Shown in pieces: positions 49,906-58,215 of a DNA stretch of 64,000 nucleotides. Within the stretch, counting starts at the first letter, position 1. Every line of letters begins with the position of its first letter. Below the pieces are notes generated by a model, which was not told the origin of the DNA, ran no database searches, and saw only the letters and a program-made list of their open reading frames with translations. Made by a program: the position numbers and the translations under genes. Source of the DNA: Flavobacterium ammonificans (GTDB lineage Bacteria > Bacteroidota > Bacteroidia > Flavobacteriales > Flavobacteriaceae); contig NZ_AP025185.1 in the NCBI RefSeq assembly GCF_020886115.1, forward strand, positions 2,170,001 through 2,234,000. The letters are read 5' to 3'.

Positions 49906-49928
49906 TTTTACCGCAAATTCGCAAATTA
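49906..49928 (+). repeat. Left 23-bp inverted repeat of GxxExxY unit
   Basis: TTTTAC, then C and the 8-mer CGCAAATT twice (49912-49927). Perfect complement of 50323-50345. It ends 13 nt before the ORF start. Confidence 0.88.
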
Positions 49929-49941
49929 TAATCTATTATTT

Positions 49942-50325
49942 ATGGGTGATTATTTACACAAAGAAGAAAGCTACAAAATTGTAGGTATTCTTTATGAAGT
50001 TCATAAGAATCTTGGTAAAGGATTTTCAGAGATTGTTTATAAAGACGCTCTCGAATACGAATTTACTCAACATAATATTCCTTTTGTAAGGGAAAAAGAA
50101 TTTACTGTAAATTATAAAAATACAACTTTAAAACATAAATTTTATGCTGATTTTGTAGTTTTTGACAAAATAATTCTTGAAATTAAAACAGTCGATTGCT
50201 TCAATAATAGCCATTATAATCAATGTTTAAATTATTTAAAAATAGCCAAATTTGAATTAGCAATTCTAGCAAATTTTAATCTTATATCACTAGAATACAA
50301 AAGAATTGTACAATCTAAATATTAA
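49942..50325 (+). CDS. GxxExxY family protein, PD-(D/E)XK nuclease-like
   Basis: 127 aa. The family motif is G27-F-S-E30-I-V-Y33. A nuclease-like site follows: D70 in YADFVVF and E80-I-K82 in IILEIKTVD, the D-x(n)-E-x-K pattern of PD-(D/E)XK enzymes (the PDDEXK_3 group). The last part, HYNQCLNYLKIAKFELAILANFN, is conserved in the family. No partner gene or known substrate. The stop codon TAA is formed by the first three bases of the right inverted repeat. Confidence 0.9.
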   Translation: MGDYLHKEESYKIVGILYEVHKNLGKGFSEIVYKDALEYEFTQHNIPFVREKEFTVNYKNTTLKHKFYADFVVFDKIILEIKTVDCFNNSHYNQCLNYLKIAKFELAILANFNLISLEYKRIVQSKY

Positions 50326-50345
50326 TTTGCGAATTTGCGGTAAAA
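50323..50345 (-). repeat. Right 23-bp inverted repeat of GxxExxY unit
   Basis: TA followed by AATTTGCG twice (50324-50339), then GTAAAA. It overlaps the stop codon of the ORF. Confidence 0.88.
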
Positions 50346-50390
50346 AATGAATTACATAAACCATTCCATAATCCTGCAGGGGTAAAATAA

Positions 50391-51815
50391 ATGAACTACA
50401 AATCGGCCTTACATAATACAATTTTTGAAGTCATATCCAAGGCTTCAGTTGAACTTAATGTAGAAAGCTACGTTATTGGCGGATTTGTTAGGGATTTACT
50501 TCTAGGAAGAAAATTTAAAAAAGACATCGATATTGTAGCTGTGGGTAGCGGAATCGAATTGGCTTTAAAAGTATCTGAATTGCTTCCAAAAAAACCAAAA
50601 GTACAAGTATTCAAAAACTACGGGACAGCTATGCTTCGTTTTGAAGATACCGAAATTGAATTTGTAGGTGCTCGAAAAGAATCCTATCATTTTGAAAGTA
50701 GAAATCCCGTTGTTGAAAATGGCACATTAGAAGATGACCAAAACCGTCGCGATTTTACAATAAATGCTTTAGCGTTATCCTTAAACAAAAATACGTTTGG
50801 CGATTTAGTCGATCCGTTTAATGGGGTTTTGGATTTGGAAAACAAAACCATAAAAACACCTCTTGATCCGGACATTACCTACTCTGACGATCCGTTGCGA
50901 ATGATGCGTGCCATTCGATTTGCAACCCAGTTGGGTTTTGAAATTGAAGAAAATTCACTAGATTCAATCAAGAAAAATGCAGAACGCATTAAAATTATTT
51001 CTGGCGAACGAATCGTTGACGAACTAAATAAAATCTTATCTGCCGAAAAACCTTCTGTTGGATTTTTATTGTTATATAAAACAGGACTTTTGGATATTAT
51101 TTTACCTGAACTGACCGCACTGAATCAAGTTGAGGAAATTGAAGGTCATACGCACAAAAATAATTTTTATCATACTTTGGAAGTAGTAGACAATATTTGT
51201 CCAAATACAGATGATGTATGGTTGCGTTGGTCGGCTTTATTGCACGATATTGGTAAAGCACCAACCAAACGTTTTAACAAAAAACAAGGTTGGACTTTTC
51301 ACGGTCATGAATTTTTAGGCGGAAAAATGGTAAAGAAAATCTTTGAAAGATTACACATGCCGTTGAACCAAAAAATGAAATTTGTACAAAAAATGGTCAT
51401 GATGAGTTCCCGACCAATTGTTTTGGCTAACGAAATTGTAACCGATTCAGCTGTGAGAAGATTAGTTTTTGATGCAGGCGAAGATGTAGATGATTTAATG
51501 ACACTTTGCGAAGCGGACATTACAACAAAGAACCCAGCAAAATTCAAAAAATACCATAATAATTTTGACTTAGTTAGAAAGAAAATTATTGAGGTAGAAA
51601 CTCGAGATCACGTTCGTAATTTTCAACCTCCCATTTCTGGTGAAGAAATTATGGCGATTTTTGACTTACAACCGTCGCGCGAAATTGGTGTTTTGAAAGA
51701 AGCTGTAAAAGAAGCTATTTTAGAAGGAGAAATTCCAAACGAATACCATGCTGCTTATAATTTTGTATTGAAAAGAGCTGAAAAATTAGGATTAAAAGTG
51801 AAAAATAATAAGTAA
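50391..51815 (+). CDS. CCA-adding tRNA nucleotidyltransferase / HD domain protein
   Basis: 474 aa, class II polymerase-beta-type nucleotidyltransferase. N-terminal [22 protein letters not shown] holds the G-G and the D-x-D metal site. [17 protein letters not shown] is motif [21 protein letters not shown] is next. A C-terminal HD domain has [10 protein letters not shown] and H-G-H-E. The enzyme adds or repairs the 3' CCA of tRNAs; poly(A) polymerase is a less likely alternative. 45 nt downstream of the GxxExxY unit. Confidence 0.93.
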   Translation: MNYKSALHNTIFEVISKASVELNVESYVIGGFVRDLLLGRKFKKDIDIVAVGSGIELALKVSELLPKKPKVQVFKNYGTAMLRFEDTEIEFVGARKESYHFESRNPVVENGTLEDDQNRRDFTINALALSLNKNTFGDLVDPFNGVLDLENKTIKTPLDPDITYSDDPLRMMRAIRFATQLGFEIEENSLDSIKKNAERIKIISGERIVDELNKILSAEKPSVGFLLLYKTGLLDIILPELTALNQVEEIEGHTHKNNFYHTLEVVDNICPNTDDVWLRWSALLHDIGKAPTKRFNKKQGWTFHGHEFLGGKMVKKIFERLHMPLNQKMKFVQKMVMMSSRPIVLANEIVTDSAVRRLVFDAGEDVDDLMTLCEADITTKNPAKFKKYHNNFDLVRKKIIEVETRDHVRNFQPPISGEEIMAIFDLQPSREIGVLKEAVKEAILEGEIPNEYHAAYNFVLKRAEKLGLKVKNNK

Positions 51816-51856
51816 AGATTAACTTTTGTTCCAGTTTTGAAATAAAAATATTAAAA

Positions 51857-51864
51857 TAGATTTG
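51857..51864 (+). promoter_or_regulatory. ctaA promoter (TTG 51837-51839, -7 at 51857-51864)
   Basis: TAGATTTG preceded by TTG with a 17-nt gap; the ATG follows after 11 nt. Good match to the Bacteroidota consensus. Confidence 0.68.
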
Positions 51865-51875
51865 CAAAAAAATTA

Positions 51876-52904
51876 ATGAAAAAATATTTTCCAAAATCGG
51901 CTAAAATAGCTTTAATTCTAGTCTATCTAGTAATTCTTGCGGGAGCATTGGTACGAATGACGGGCTCAGGAATGGGTTGTCCCGATTGGCCAAAATGCTT
52001 TGGATATTACATACCTCCTACTGAAGAAAAAGAATTACTTTATACTGTTGGCAAAGAATATTCAAAAGGACAAGTTATTATTAAAAACGAAGGTCTTTTA
52101 GTTGCTAAAGATGATTTTACTGCCCCAACCAATTTTGAAAGTACACATTGGGTAAAATATACCAAACATGATTATGCTGTATTTAATCCATTTCACACTT
52201 GGGTAGAATACCTCAATAGATTAGTTGGAGCCTTAGCCGGAATTGCGTGTCTTATTGCTTTGGTATTTTCTTTCGGTTTTTGGAAAGAAAACAAAAAGTT
52301 AGTGTTCTTAAATCTGTTGATCTGTTTTTTAATGGGCTTCCAAGCCTGGTTAGGTAAAACAGTAGTTGATTCCGTTTTGAATCCATATAAAATAACAACT
52401 CATATGTTGGCTGCTTTAGTGATTGTCGCGGTGCAATTGTATGTGATATATTCCGTCCAAGAAAAGCAAAAAATAAAATCGTTGGATACAGAATTCAAAT
52501 GGGTTTTATTAATAACATTGGTTTTAACCATCCTACAAGTCATTTTTGGAACGCAAGTTAGAGAATCTGTAGATACTGTTGTAGAATCAGGTTTACCTAA
52601 AGAGGTTTGGTTGCAAAATCCTAAAGGAGGTTTCTATACTCACCGAAGTTTTTCAATTTTAGTGGTTTGTGCCAATGCTTTTTTGTTTTGGAGAAATAGA
52701 AAACTAGAATTAGGATTTACTAAAATGAATTGGGTAATAGGACTTCTTTGCATTGAAATTCTTTCTGGAATTGCGATGTATTATTTTAATTTCCCATTCG
52801 GATCTCAAACGATTCATATCGTAATGGCTACCCTTTTATTTGGCTTACAATTCTATTTAGTTTTGGAAAACTTCAAAAAAACAAACAATTATAACCGACT
52901 ATAA
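51876..52904 (+). CDS. ctaA: Haem A synthase (CtaA/COX15)
   Basis: 342 aa with eight TM helices in two four-helix halves. It oxidises haem O to haem A for aa3-type oxidases. Motifs: GALVRMTGSGMGCPDWPKCFG with a Cys pair, EYLNRLVGALAG, the haem-ligand His in ITTHMLAALV, THRSFSILVV and TIHIVMATLLFG. Implies an aa3-type oxidase elsewhere in the genome as well as the cbb3 here. The CDP-alcohol phosphotransferase gene begins 28 nt later. Confidence 0.94.
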   Translation: MKKYFPKSAKIALILVYLVILAGALVRMTGSGMGCPDWPKCFGYYIPPTEEKELLYTVGKEYSKGQVIIKNEGLLVAKDDFTAPTNFESTHWVKYTKHDYAVFNPFHTWVEYLNRLVGALAGIACLIALVFSFGFWKENKKLVFLNLLICFLMGFQAWLGKTVVDSVLNPYKITTHMLAALVIVAVQLYVIYSVQEKQKIKSLDTEFKWVLLITLVLTILQVIFGTQVRESVDTVVESGLPKEVWLQNPKGGFYTHRSFSILVVCANAFLFWRNRKLELGFTKMNWVIGLLCIEILSGIAMYYFNFPFGSQTIHIVMATLLFGLQFYLVLENFKKTNNYNRL

Positions 52905-52932
52905 TGTCACAATATCGTCTTAACCATAATCA

Positions 52933-53703
52933 ATGTCTAAACTAGCCGCTCAAGATAAATTTTTAGATTTATCAGATTACGGAAGACCTTTTGGAAAATT
53001 TCTTGCCAATAGCTTAAAAAATACGCGCTTTACTCCTATTCATGTCACATTATTGTTTGGCATTACTGGACTAATCGCGATGTATTGTATTTTTAACCGA
53101 AGCTATGTATGGGCGGGCTTTTTTATTGTTTTAAAGTCTGGAATAGACGCAGCCGATGGTGAATTAGCTCGTTTAAAAAACACGCCCTCCTATGTTGGTA
53201 GGTACCTTGATAGTGTGTTTGACATTATTTTAAATTTTCTGTTTTTAATGACGATTTGTTATGTATCTCAAACTTCATTTTGGCTTACTTTAATTGCATT
53301 TTTTTGCATTCAATTGCAAGGTACTTTGTACAACTACTACTATGTGATTCTGAGAAATAAATCGGTTGGTGGTGATACAACTAGTAAGGTATTTGAATAC
53401 AAAACACCGAGAGCTTTACCTGGAGAAACTCAAAAATCAGTCAATATTTTATTCAAAATCTATACTATAGTTTATGGCGGTTTTGATAAAATTATTCATG
53501 CCTTAGACAGCGATGCCTATAAGGTAAAAACCTTGCCCAATTGGTTTATGACCTTAGTTTCCTTGTATGGATTAGGATTTCAATTACTAATTATCGCAGT
53601 GCTTTTACCATTAGGTCAAATCGAATGGATTATTCCTTTTTTTATTGCGTATTCTATCTTGATATTTATTTTGATTGGGATTCGGAAAACCTATTTCAAC
53701 TAA
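52933..53703 (+). CDS. CDP-alcohol phosphatidyltransferase family protein
   Basis: 256 aa, about six TM helices. The complete family motif D-G-x2-A-R-x8-G-x3-D-x3-D reads DGELARLKNTPSYVGRYLDSVFD-like across about residues 75-97. It transfers a phospho-alcohol from a CDP-linked donor; the acceptor (e.g. serine, glycerophosphate or inositol phosphate) cannot be told from the motif. A phosphatidylserine synthase would complement the psd at 13 kb, but this is a guess. Overlaps the convergent response-regulator gene by 4 bp. Confidence 0.9.
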   Translation: MSKLAAQDKFLDLSDYGRPFGKFLANSLKNTRFTPIHVTLLFGITGLIAMYCIFNRSYVWAGFFIVLKSGIDAADGELARLKNTPSYVGRYLDSVFDIILNFLFLMTICYVSQTSFWLTLIAFFCIQLQGTLYNYYYVILRNKSVGGDTTSKVFEYKTPRALPGETQKSVNILFKIYTIVYGGFDKIIHALDSDAYKVKTLPNWFMTLVSLYGLGFQLLIIAVLLPLGQIEWIIPFFIAYSILIFILIGIRKTYFN

Positions 53704-54455
53704 CCCAACCATTCCTTAAAATCAGAAACGCGTTCTCGAGCAACAATTACTTCATCGACTTTGTAAGTTGGTAGGCTAATTTTTAATCTCGAATTGGAAT
53801 ATACCTGAATCTCTTTTACAGACTGCATCGGGATAATAAATTTTCTATTGATGCGGAAAAAATCTTTCGGATTCAATTCCGTTTCCACTACTTCCAAACT
53901 ACTATCAATCAAATAATCGCGATTATCTATAGTGTGGATGTAAGTGCCTTTGTTTTCGCTATACAAACATTCGATTTCAGCGACATCAATTACTTTGAGT
54001 TGTTGGCCTATTTTAACTGAAAAACGTTTTCTATAATCCTTCGAAACAGGATTTACTAACATCCGTTTGATGGCTTCAAAATCTAAGGAATTAATATTGT
54101 GCTGCTGAAATTGATTCTTGAACTTTGCAATTGCAGTAGCCAATTCCTCTTCATCTATCGGTTTCAATAGATAATCAATACTATTCAATTTAAAAGCACG
54201 TAATGCATATTCATCATAAGCGGTGGTAAAAATCACAGCACTTTTGATATTGATTTGTTCAAAAATTTCAAACGACAAACCATCCGACAATTGGATATCC
54301 AAAAAAATCAAATCCGGATGCGAATTATTTTGAAACCAATTCATTGATTCCTCTACAGAATGCAACAATGTATTCACCTGCAATTCTAATTTTTCAATTT
54401 TACGCTGCAATAATCTGGCTGCAGGTTTTTCGTCTTCGATGATGATAATATTCAT
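53700..54455 (-). CDS. LytTR-type response regulator
   Basis: 251 aa. The receiver domain (1-120) has acidic E7/D8, phospho-acceptor D53 in LIFLDIQLSDG, the Thr in VIFTTAYDEYAL and Lys in YLLKPID. The LytTR DNA-binding domain (about 145-250) has RFSVKIGQQLKVIDVAEIECLYSENK and IDSSLEVVETELNPKDFFRINRKF. It is the partner of the LytS-like histidine kinase two genes upstream; the target genes are unknown. Confidence 0.96.
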   Translation of the reverse strand: MNIIIIEDEKPAARLLQRKIEKLELQVNTLLHSVEESMNWFQNNSHPDLIFLDIQLSDGLSFEIFEQINIKSAVIFTTAYDEYALRAFKLNSIDYLLKPIDEEELATAIAKFKNQFQQHNINSLDFEAIKRMLVNPVSKDYRKRFSVKIGQQLKVIDVAEIECLYSENKGTYIHTIDNRDYLIDSSLEVVETELNPKDFFRINRKFIIPMQSVKEIQVYSNSRLKISLPTYKVDEVIVARERVSDFKEWLG

Positions 54456-54506
54456 TGCAAATACATTTCAAAATTCAACATTCGTTATTGATTAATCAAT
54501 ATGATA

Positions 54507-54824
54507 TTACTCCCACTTATTTACATTTCTTTCTTTTTCCATTAACTCTTTTATTTTACGCTCTTCCCAATCTTTACCTAGAATGAAATAAGGAATAAAG
54601 GTTCCCATAGCATGAGCCAACAAACCTATTCCCCAGAAAAATGCAGTCATAAAAGTCTTGAATTGAAAAAAACTTTCTCCCGGTTCATAATTCTGAACGT
54701 TAGCAATTATAACCATAATATTAATTACCACATACACTAAAGCGTGTGTATAAAACCCTTTTAATTTTTTTACTTTTTTTACCGCCTCTTCATAACGGAT
54801 TTGATCTAAATTAGTATTTTCCAT
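54507..54824 (-). CDS. 2TM domain protein
   Basis: 105 aa from MENTNLDQIRYEEA. The 2TM family layout: N-terminal basic helix AVKKVKKLKGFYTHA, two TM helices, and a C-terminal GKDWEERKIKELM. Its sequence is clearly related to the C-terminal 97 residues of the kinase encoded 21 nt upstream. An in-frame ATG at 54854 overlapping the kinase stop would add ten residues; the shorter start is preferred as it is where the family begins. Function unknown; likely interacts with the kinase. Confidence 0.85.
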   Translation of the reverse strand: MENTNLDQIRYEEAVKKVKKLKGFYTHALVYVVINIMVIIANVQNYEPGESFFQFKTFMTAFFWGIGLLAHAMGTFIPYFILGKDWEERKIKELMEKERNVNKWE

Positions 54825-54844
54825 CGTAATTGTTTCTTTTAAAA

Positions 54845-56179
54845 TTATTCCCAACTGTTAGATTTATCTTTATTGATTATTTCCTGTATTTTTCGTTCTT
54901 CCCAGGACTTTCCATATCCAAAAACGCCAATGGCATGAAAAGTAACTCCCAGTCCCCATCCTAACATGGGATAAATAAACCATTTGTGATCCCAATAAGT
55001 AATATAATTAATCAAAGCAAGGGAGGGTATTACAATACAGTAGGAAGTTAAGTTTCCGTAAAACCCTTTTAATTCATCAACTCGCTTTTTAGCACGTAAA
55101 TACGCATTATTTTCTTCGTTAAATTGACTAGTTCTCATCATGGTAATCTGTTTGGTTAATATAGGTAAATAGACTTTAAATAATTTTTCATTTTGAATAA
55201 TTGTAACTTGTCGTTCCGTTAATAAGGCATAACGATTCACAATGTTTTGCAATCCAACTCCTTTTCCGTCCGAAAGAACTTCTTTCTTTTGCCAATTGTT
55301 TTCAACCACCAATTGATTGTCTTCGACACTAATTTTAATATGTAGAGGCTTTGAACTGCTCACCACATTGTGTTTGATGCAGTTCTCTAACAATAGCTGC
55401 AAGGACAATGGTACTACTTTAGCATCTTCGTTGGTGCTTTCGGGTAATTCATAGGAAATACTGTTCTCAAAACGCATTTCCAATAATTGCATATAGATTT
55501 TGGCAAAAGCCAATTCTTCAGAAACTGCTACTAACTCTTTGTCTTTTTGTTCCAACACATAGCGGTAAATTTTAGACAAGGAAGTCGTAAATTTTTGAGC
55601 AGTTGAAGGATTCTCTTCAATCAATGAACTCAACACATTGAGGCTATTGAATAGAAAATGAGGGTCAATTTGATTTTTTAAACTTTCAAATTGCGCATTG
55701 GCAGTAGTAGCAATGATTTTTTGTTGGTTGACTTTATTTTCTTGAAATGATTTATAAATATAAAAAACATGAAAAAGAAGAGTAACAATAAAAGTCATAA
55801 AAAAGGAAACAAAATAATTGTACCTAGTCTCGTTACTTATGAAAACACTCCAACTCTTTCCTTCAATTAATACATCTTCAATAATTCGAAGCAAAAAAAT
55901 AATTGCTATTGAGATTATAAGTGAAAGAATAAAACCCCAAATTATTCTTTTTAAAGAAAAGCGATCGTTAGCAAATTTATCATCTAAGAAAATGAATAAA
56001 CTGGCATTAGCAAAGTACAAACTCAAACTATACAGATTGGTGTAGCTGTAAAATTCTAGTAAACTATAATTAAATTCAATTACGGCTCCAGTCACAAATT
56101 TAATTAGTAACAGTACAATAAATACTAAATTTGAAATTACAAAAGCTCTAGGAAATTCTTTAATTAATTTATCAATCAT
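54845..56179 (-). CDS. LytS-like sensor histidine kinase fused to a 2TM domain
   Basis: 444 aa. Four N-terminal TM segments (about 12-140), then His_kinase domain: NQIDPHFLFNSLNVLSSLI with phospho-acceptor His, and LSLQLLLENCIKHNVVSS plus GVGLQNIVNRYALL of the ATPase lobe, ending at about 345. Residues 348-444 form a complete extra 2TM domain (AKKRVDELKGFYGN, two TM segments, GKSWEERKIQEI). The fusion is unusual: comparable kinases stop at about 350 aa. It forms an operon with the 2TM gene and the LytTR regulator. Confidence 0.93.
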   Translation of the reverse strand: MIDKLIKEFPRAFVISNLVFIVLLLIKFVTGAVIEFNYSLLEFYSYTNLYSLSLYFANASLFIFLDDKFANDRFSLKRIIWGFILSLIISIAIIFLLRIIEDVLIEGKSWSVFISNETRYNYFVSFFMTFIVTLLFHVFYIYKSFQENKVNQQKIIATTANAQFESLKNQIDPHFLFNSLNVLSSLIEENPSTAQKFTTSLSKIYRYVLEQKDKELVAVSEELAFAKIYMQLLEMRFENSISYELPESTNEDAKVVPLSLQLLLENCIKHNVVSSSKPLHIKISVEDNQLVVENNWQKKEVLSDGKGVGLQNIVNRYALLTERQVTIIQNEKLFKVYLPILTKQITMMRTSQFNEENNAYLRAKKRVDELKGFYGNLTSYCIVIPSLALINYITYWDHKWFIYPMLGWGLGVTFHAIGVFGYGKSWEERKIQEIINKDKSNSWE

Positions 56180-56218
56180 ACTTTTAGATTAAAATAAAAG
56201 TTGTTGCAAAAAAGCAAT

Positions 56219-56226
56219 CAAACTTA
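56219..56226 (-). promoter_or_regulatory. -7 element of the kinase-2TM-regulator operon
   Basis: TAAGTTTG on the minus strand, 39 nt before the ATG at 56179. The rest of the 281-nt gap (56180-56460) is AT-rich and contains a short palindromic AATGAA/TTCATT and no gene. Confidence 0.55.
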
Positions 56227-56435
56227 GGGTTATATAAATGACTATTCGAATCATAACTTTCTATTTTTTTTTTGATGAGACAAATTTGGTTCAAAGAATC
56301 CGACTATAAAAATAAGATAAACTGAATTGTCAAAAAACTGAGATGAATTGTAAAGAAACTAATTTAGAGTAAATGAAATTCATTAATTCAAAAAAATAAA
56401 TTTGATTTATTTTGCTCGAGTCATAATTAATAATT

Positions 56436-56443
56436 TACCTTTG
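56436..56443 (+). promoter_or_regulatory. -7 element of the IS1096-TnpR-like gene
   Basis: TACCTTTG with TTG at 56412-56414 (21-nt gap); 17 nt before the ATG at 56461. Confidence 0.6.
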
Positions 56444-56460
56444 AACTTTCTATAAAAACA

Positions 56461-57006
56461 ATGATTATGGTTTATAAATTCAGAGTAATTCTAGACGCAG
56501 AAGAAGATATTTTTAGAGATATTGCTATCCTTGCCGAAGACACTTTAGAAGATTTACACAACGCTATCTTCAATTCATTTGGATTTGACGGAATGGAAGT
56601 GGCTTCTTTTTATACTTGTGATGATACTTGGAATCAAGAAGATGAAATTCCGATGTTTGACGCAGGTGATGTTCCTGGAGAACAAACCATCATGAGCGAT
56701 TATAAATTAGTCGATCTTTTAGACAAACAAAATACTAAAATTATCTACGTATATGACTTTATCAATATGTGGACTTTCTTAGTAGAATTAGCTGCAGTTG
56801 AAGAACCACAAGCAGGAGCGCTATATCCTGAAACGCTTTTTTCTCATGGTGAAATGCCTGATGAAGCTATTGAAAAAAACTTTGAAGCCGATATGAACGA
56901 TGATATTTATGGCGAATTTGAAGACGATTTAGACGAAGACGATCTAGATATGTTTGAAGGAGACGACAGCTTTGAAGATTTCGGATACGAAGAAAATTGG
57001 AATTAA
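56461..57006 (+). CDS. IS1096 passenger TnpR / pRiA4b ORF-3-like protein
   Basis: 181 aa. Family signature at the start, YKFRVILDAEEDIFRDIAILAEDTLEDLHNAI-like, followed by FGFDGMEVASFYT and YVYDFINMWTFLVEL. The C-terminal 50 residues are strongly acidic (D/E runs such as FEDDLDEDDLDMFEGDD), unlike the rest. The family name comes from an insertion-sequence passenger gene; no IS ends or transposase are present here, and a chromosomal role is more likely. Two short forms of GTTAAAAG and a weak hairpin (57030-57058) lie downstream. Confidence 0.88.
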   Translation: MIMVYKFRVILDAEEDIFRDIAILAEDTLEDLHNAIFNSFGFDGMEVASFYTCDDTWNQEDEIPMFDAGDVPGEQTIMSDYKLVDLLDKQNTKIIYVYDFINMWTFLVELAAVEEPQAGALYPETLFSHGEMPDEAIEKNFEADMNDDIYGEFEDDLDEDDLDMFEGDDSFEDFGYEENWN

Positions 57007-57112
57007 AAAAAGGGTTAAAAGGTACATGGTTAAAAGTTTAAAAAAACAAAACTTTTAAACGCATCAACTTAGTAAACTACTAACCTATTACACTCTTAAA
57101 CATTAAATTAAA

Positions 57113-58171
57113 ATGATTAACTTATTCAATACCCATATCGACTCCCTTTCTATACATCGTGTAGGAAATAAGAGCCGTAACGAAGCTATTTTTTTATCAG
57201 AACAACCATTCAATCTAAACGATGAAATTGTTCCTTTGATCAAAGAATTTTTCTTCAAGCCTTTCAGAGAGAAAGAAGAAAATTATTTTCAGTTTGCGCA
57301 CGAAGTAGATTTGGATTACAACGAAATGTACAAATTCGCTTCTCAAATATTCGAGAATCCATCTAATGTACATGAGGTTTCAAAACAAATCACCAAACAT
57401 TTATTTGAACAATCGAATCATCCACACATCAAAAATGGCGAAGTATATGTTACTTATTTAACAAACCTAGCTATTGACAACAATGTGGTCGATGCCATTG
57501 GGATATTTAAAAGCGAAATACAAGCTGACTTTTTGCAATTTGAAGAAAAAGATACTCACCTTGAAATGATTTTACAACACGGGGTAAGTTTGAATAAATT
57601 AGACAAAGGTTGTTTGATTTTCAATTACAAAAAAGAGGAAGGATATAAAATACTAACGGTAGATAGTAACCGTTACGATGCCCGTTATTGGTTAGAACAT
57701 TTCTTATCTGTAGATGCTTTTGAAGACGAAAATTTCATCACTAAAAAATATTTAAAGTTCTGTCAAGGCTTTGCCAAAGACGTGGTTTTCCCTGCTGAAG
57801 ACAAAAAAGAAGAAGTGATGTTTATGAATCGTTCTGTGAATTATTTTGCAAAAAACGACCAGTTTGAAGAAACTAATTTCCTCAACGAAGTATTAGACAA
57901 TCCTGATTTGATTCCTGAATTTAAAAATTATAAAGTAGATAAGGGAGATAAATACAGTATTGAAGACATTACCACCTTCCCTATTGCCAATGCAGCAGTT
58001 TCTGATGCTAGAAAGTCAATCAAGAACGTGATTAATTTAGACACACACATCCAAATCAAAATGGATTTTATTAACCCTGAAAGCGCCGAGAAATTTGTAG
58101 AAAAAGGTTGGGACGAAGAAAAACAAATGTACTACTACTTAGTTTACTTCAATAAAGAAGAGAAAAATTAA
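57113..58171 (+). CDS. Nucleoid-associated protein (NdpA/YejK family)
   Basis: 352 aa. The 37-kDa nucleoid-associated protein family: it begins INLFNTHIDSLSIHRVGNKS, contains SNHPHIKNGEVYVTYL and LDKGCLIFNYKK, and SNRYDARYWLEHFLSVDAF in the centre. A C-terminal domain (from about 285) has ISDARKSIKNV-like VSDARKSIKNVINLD. Members bind DNA in the nucleoid; the specific role is not known. A terminator follows. Confidence 0.9.
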   Translation: MINLFNTHIDSLSIHRVGNKSRNEAIFLSEQPFNLNDEIVPLIKEFFFKPFREKEENYFQFAHEVDLDYNEMYKFASQIFENPSNVHEVSKQITKHLFEQSNHPHIKNGEVYVTYLTNLAIDNNVVDAIGIFKSEIQADFLQFEEKDTHLEMILQHGVSLNKLDKGCLIFNYKKEEGYKILTVDSNRYDARYWLEHFLSVDAFEDENFITKKYLKFCQGFAKDVVFPAEDKKEEVMFMNRSVNYFAKNDQFEETNFLNEVLDNPDLIPEFKNYKVDKGDKYSIEDITTFPIANAAVSDARKSIKNVINLDTHIQIKMDFINPESAEKFVEKGWDEEKQMYYYLVYFNKEEKN

Positions 58172-58175
58172 AATA

Positions 58176-58212
58176 AAATCCCCAACGAGTATTCATTAGG
58201 GATTTCTTTTTT
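58176..58212. terminator. Bidirectional terminator after the nucleoid-associated protein gene
   Basis: Stem AAATCCC/GGGATTT with a 16-nt loop, followed by T-rich tail 58203-58212. It separates convergent genes. Confidence 0.75.
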
Positions 58213-58215
58213 AAA

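Larger units (their letters stand above)
49906..50345. mobile_element. Putative 440-bp mobile unit: GxxExxY ORF between perfect inverted repeats
   Basis: A single small ORF is bounded by two perfect 23-bp inverted repeats, left 49906-49928 and right 50323-50345. Each repeat contains a tandem dimer of CGCAAATT (or its complement AATTTGCG) next to TTTTAC (or GTAAAA). No transposase, and no target-site duplication was seen in the flanks (AATTAAG / AATGAATT). The unit lies cleanly between two housekeeping genes. Mobility is inference; alternatives are a long stem-loop or two binding sites. Confidence 0.5.

Noticed and set aside
56461..57006. Insertion sequence of the IS1096 type
   Set aside because: Only a passenger-like protein is present. 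No transposase, terminal inverted repeats or target duplication was found.
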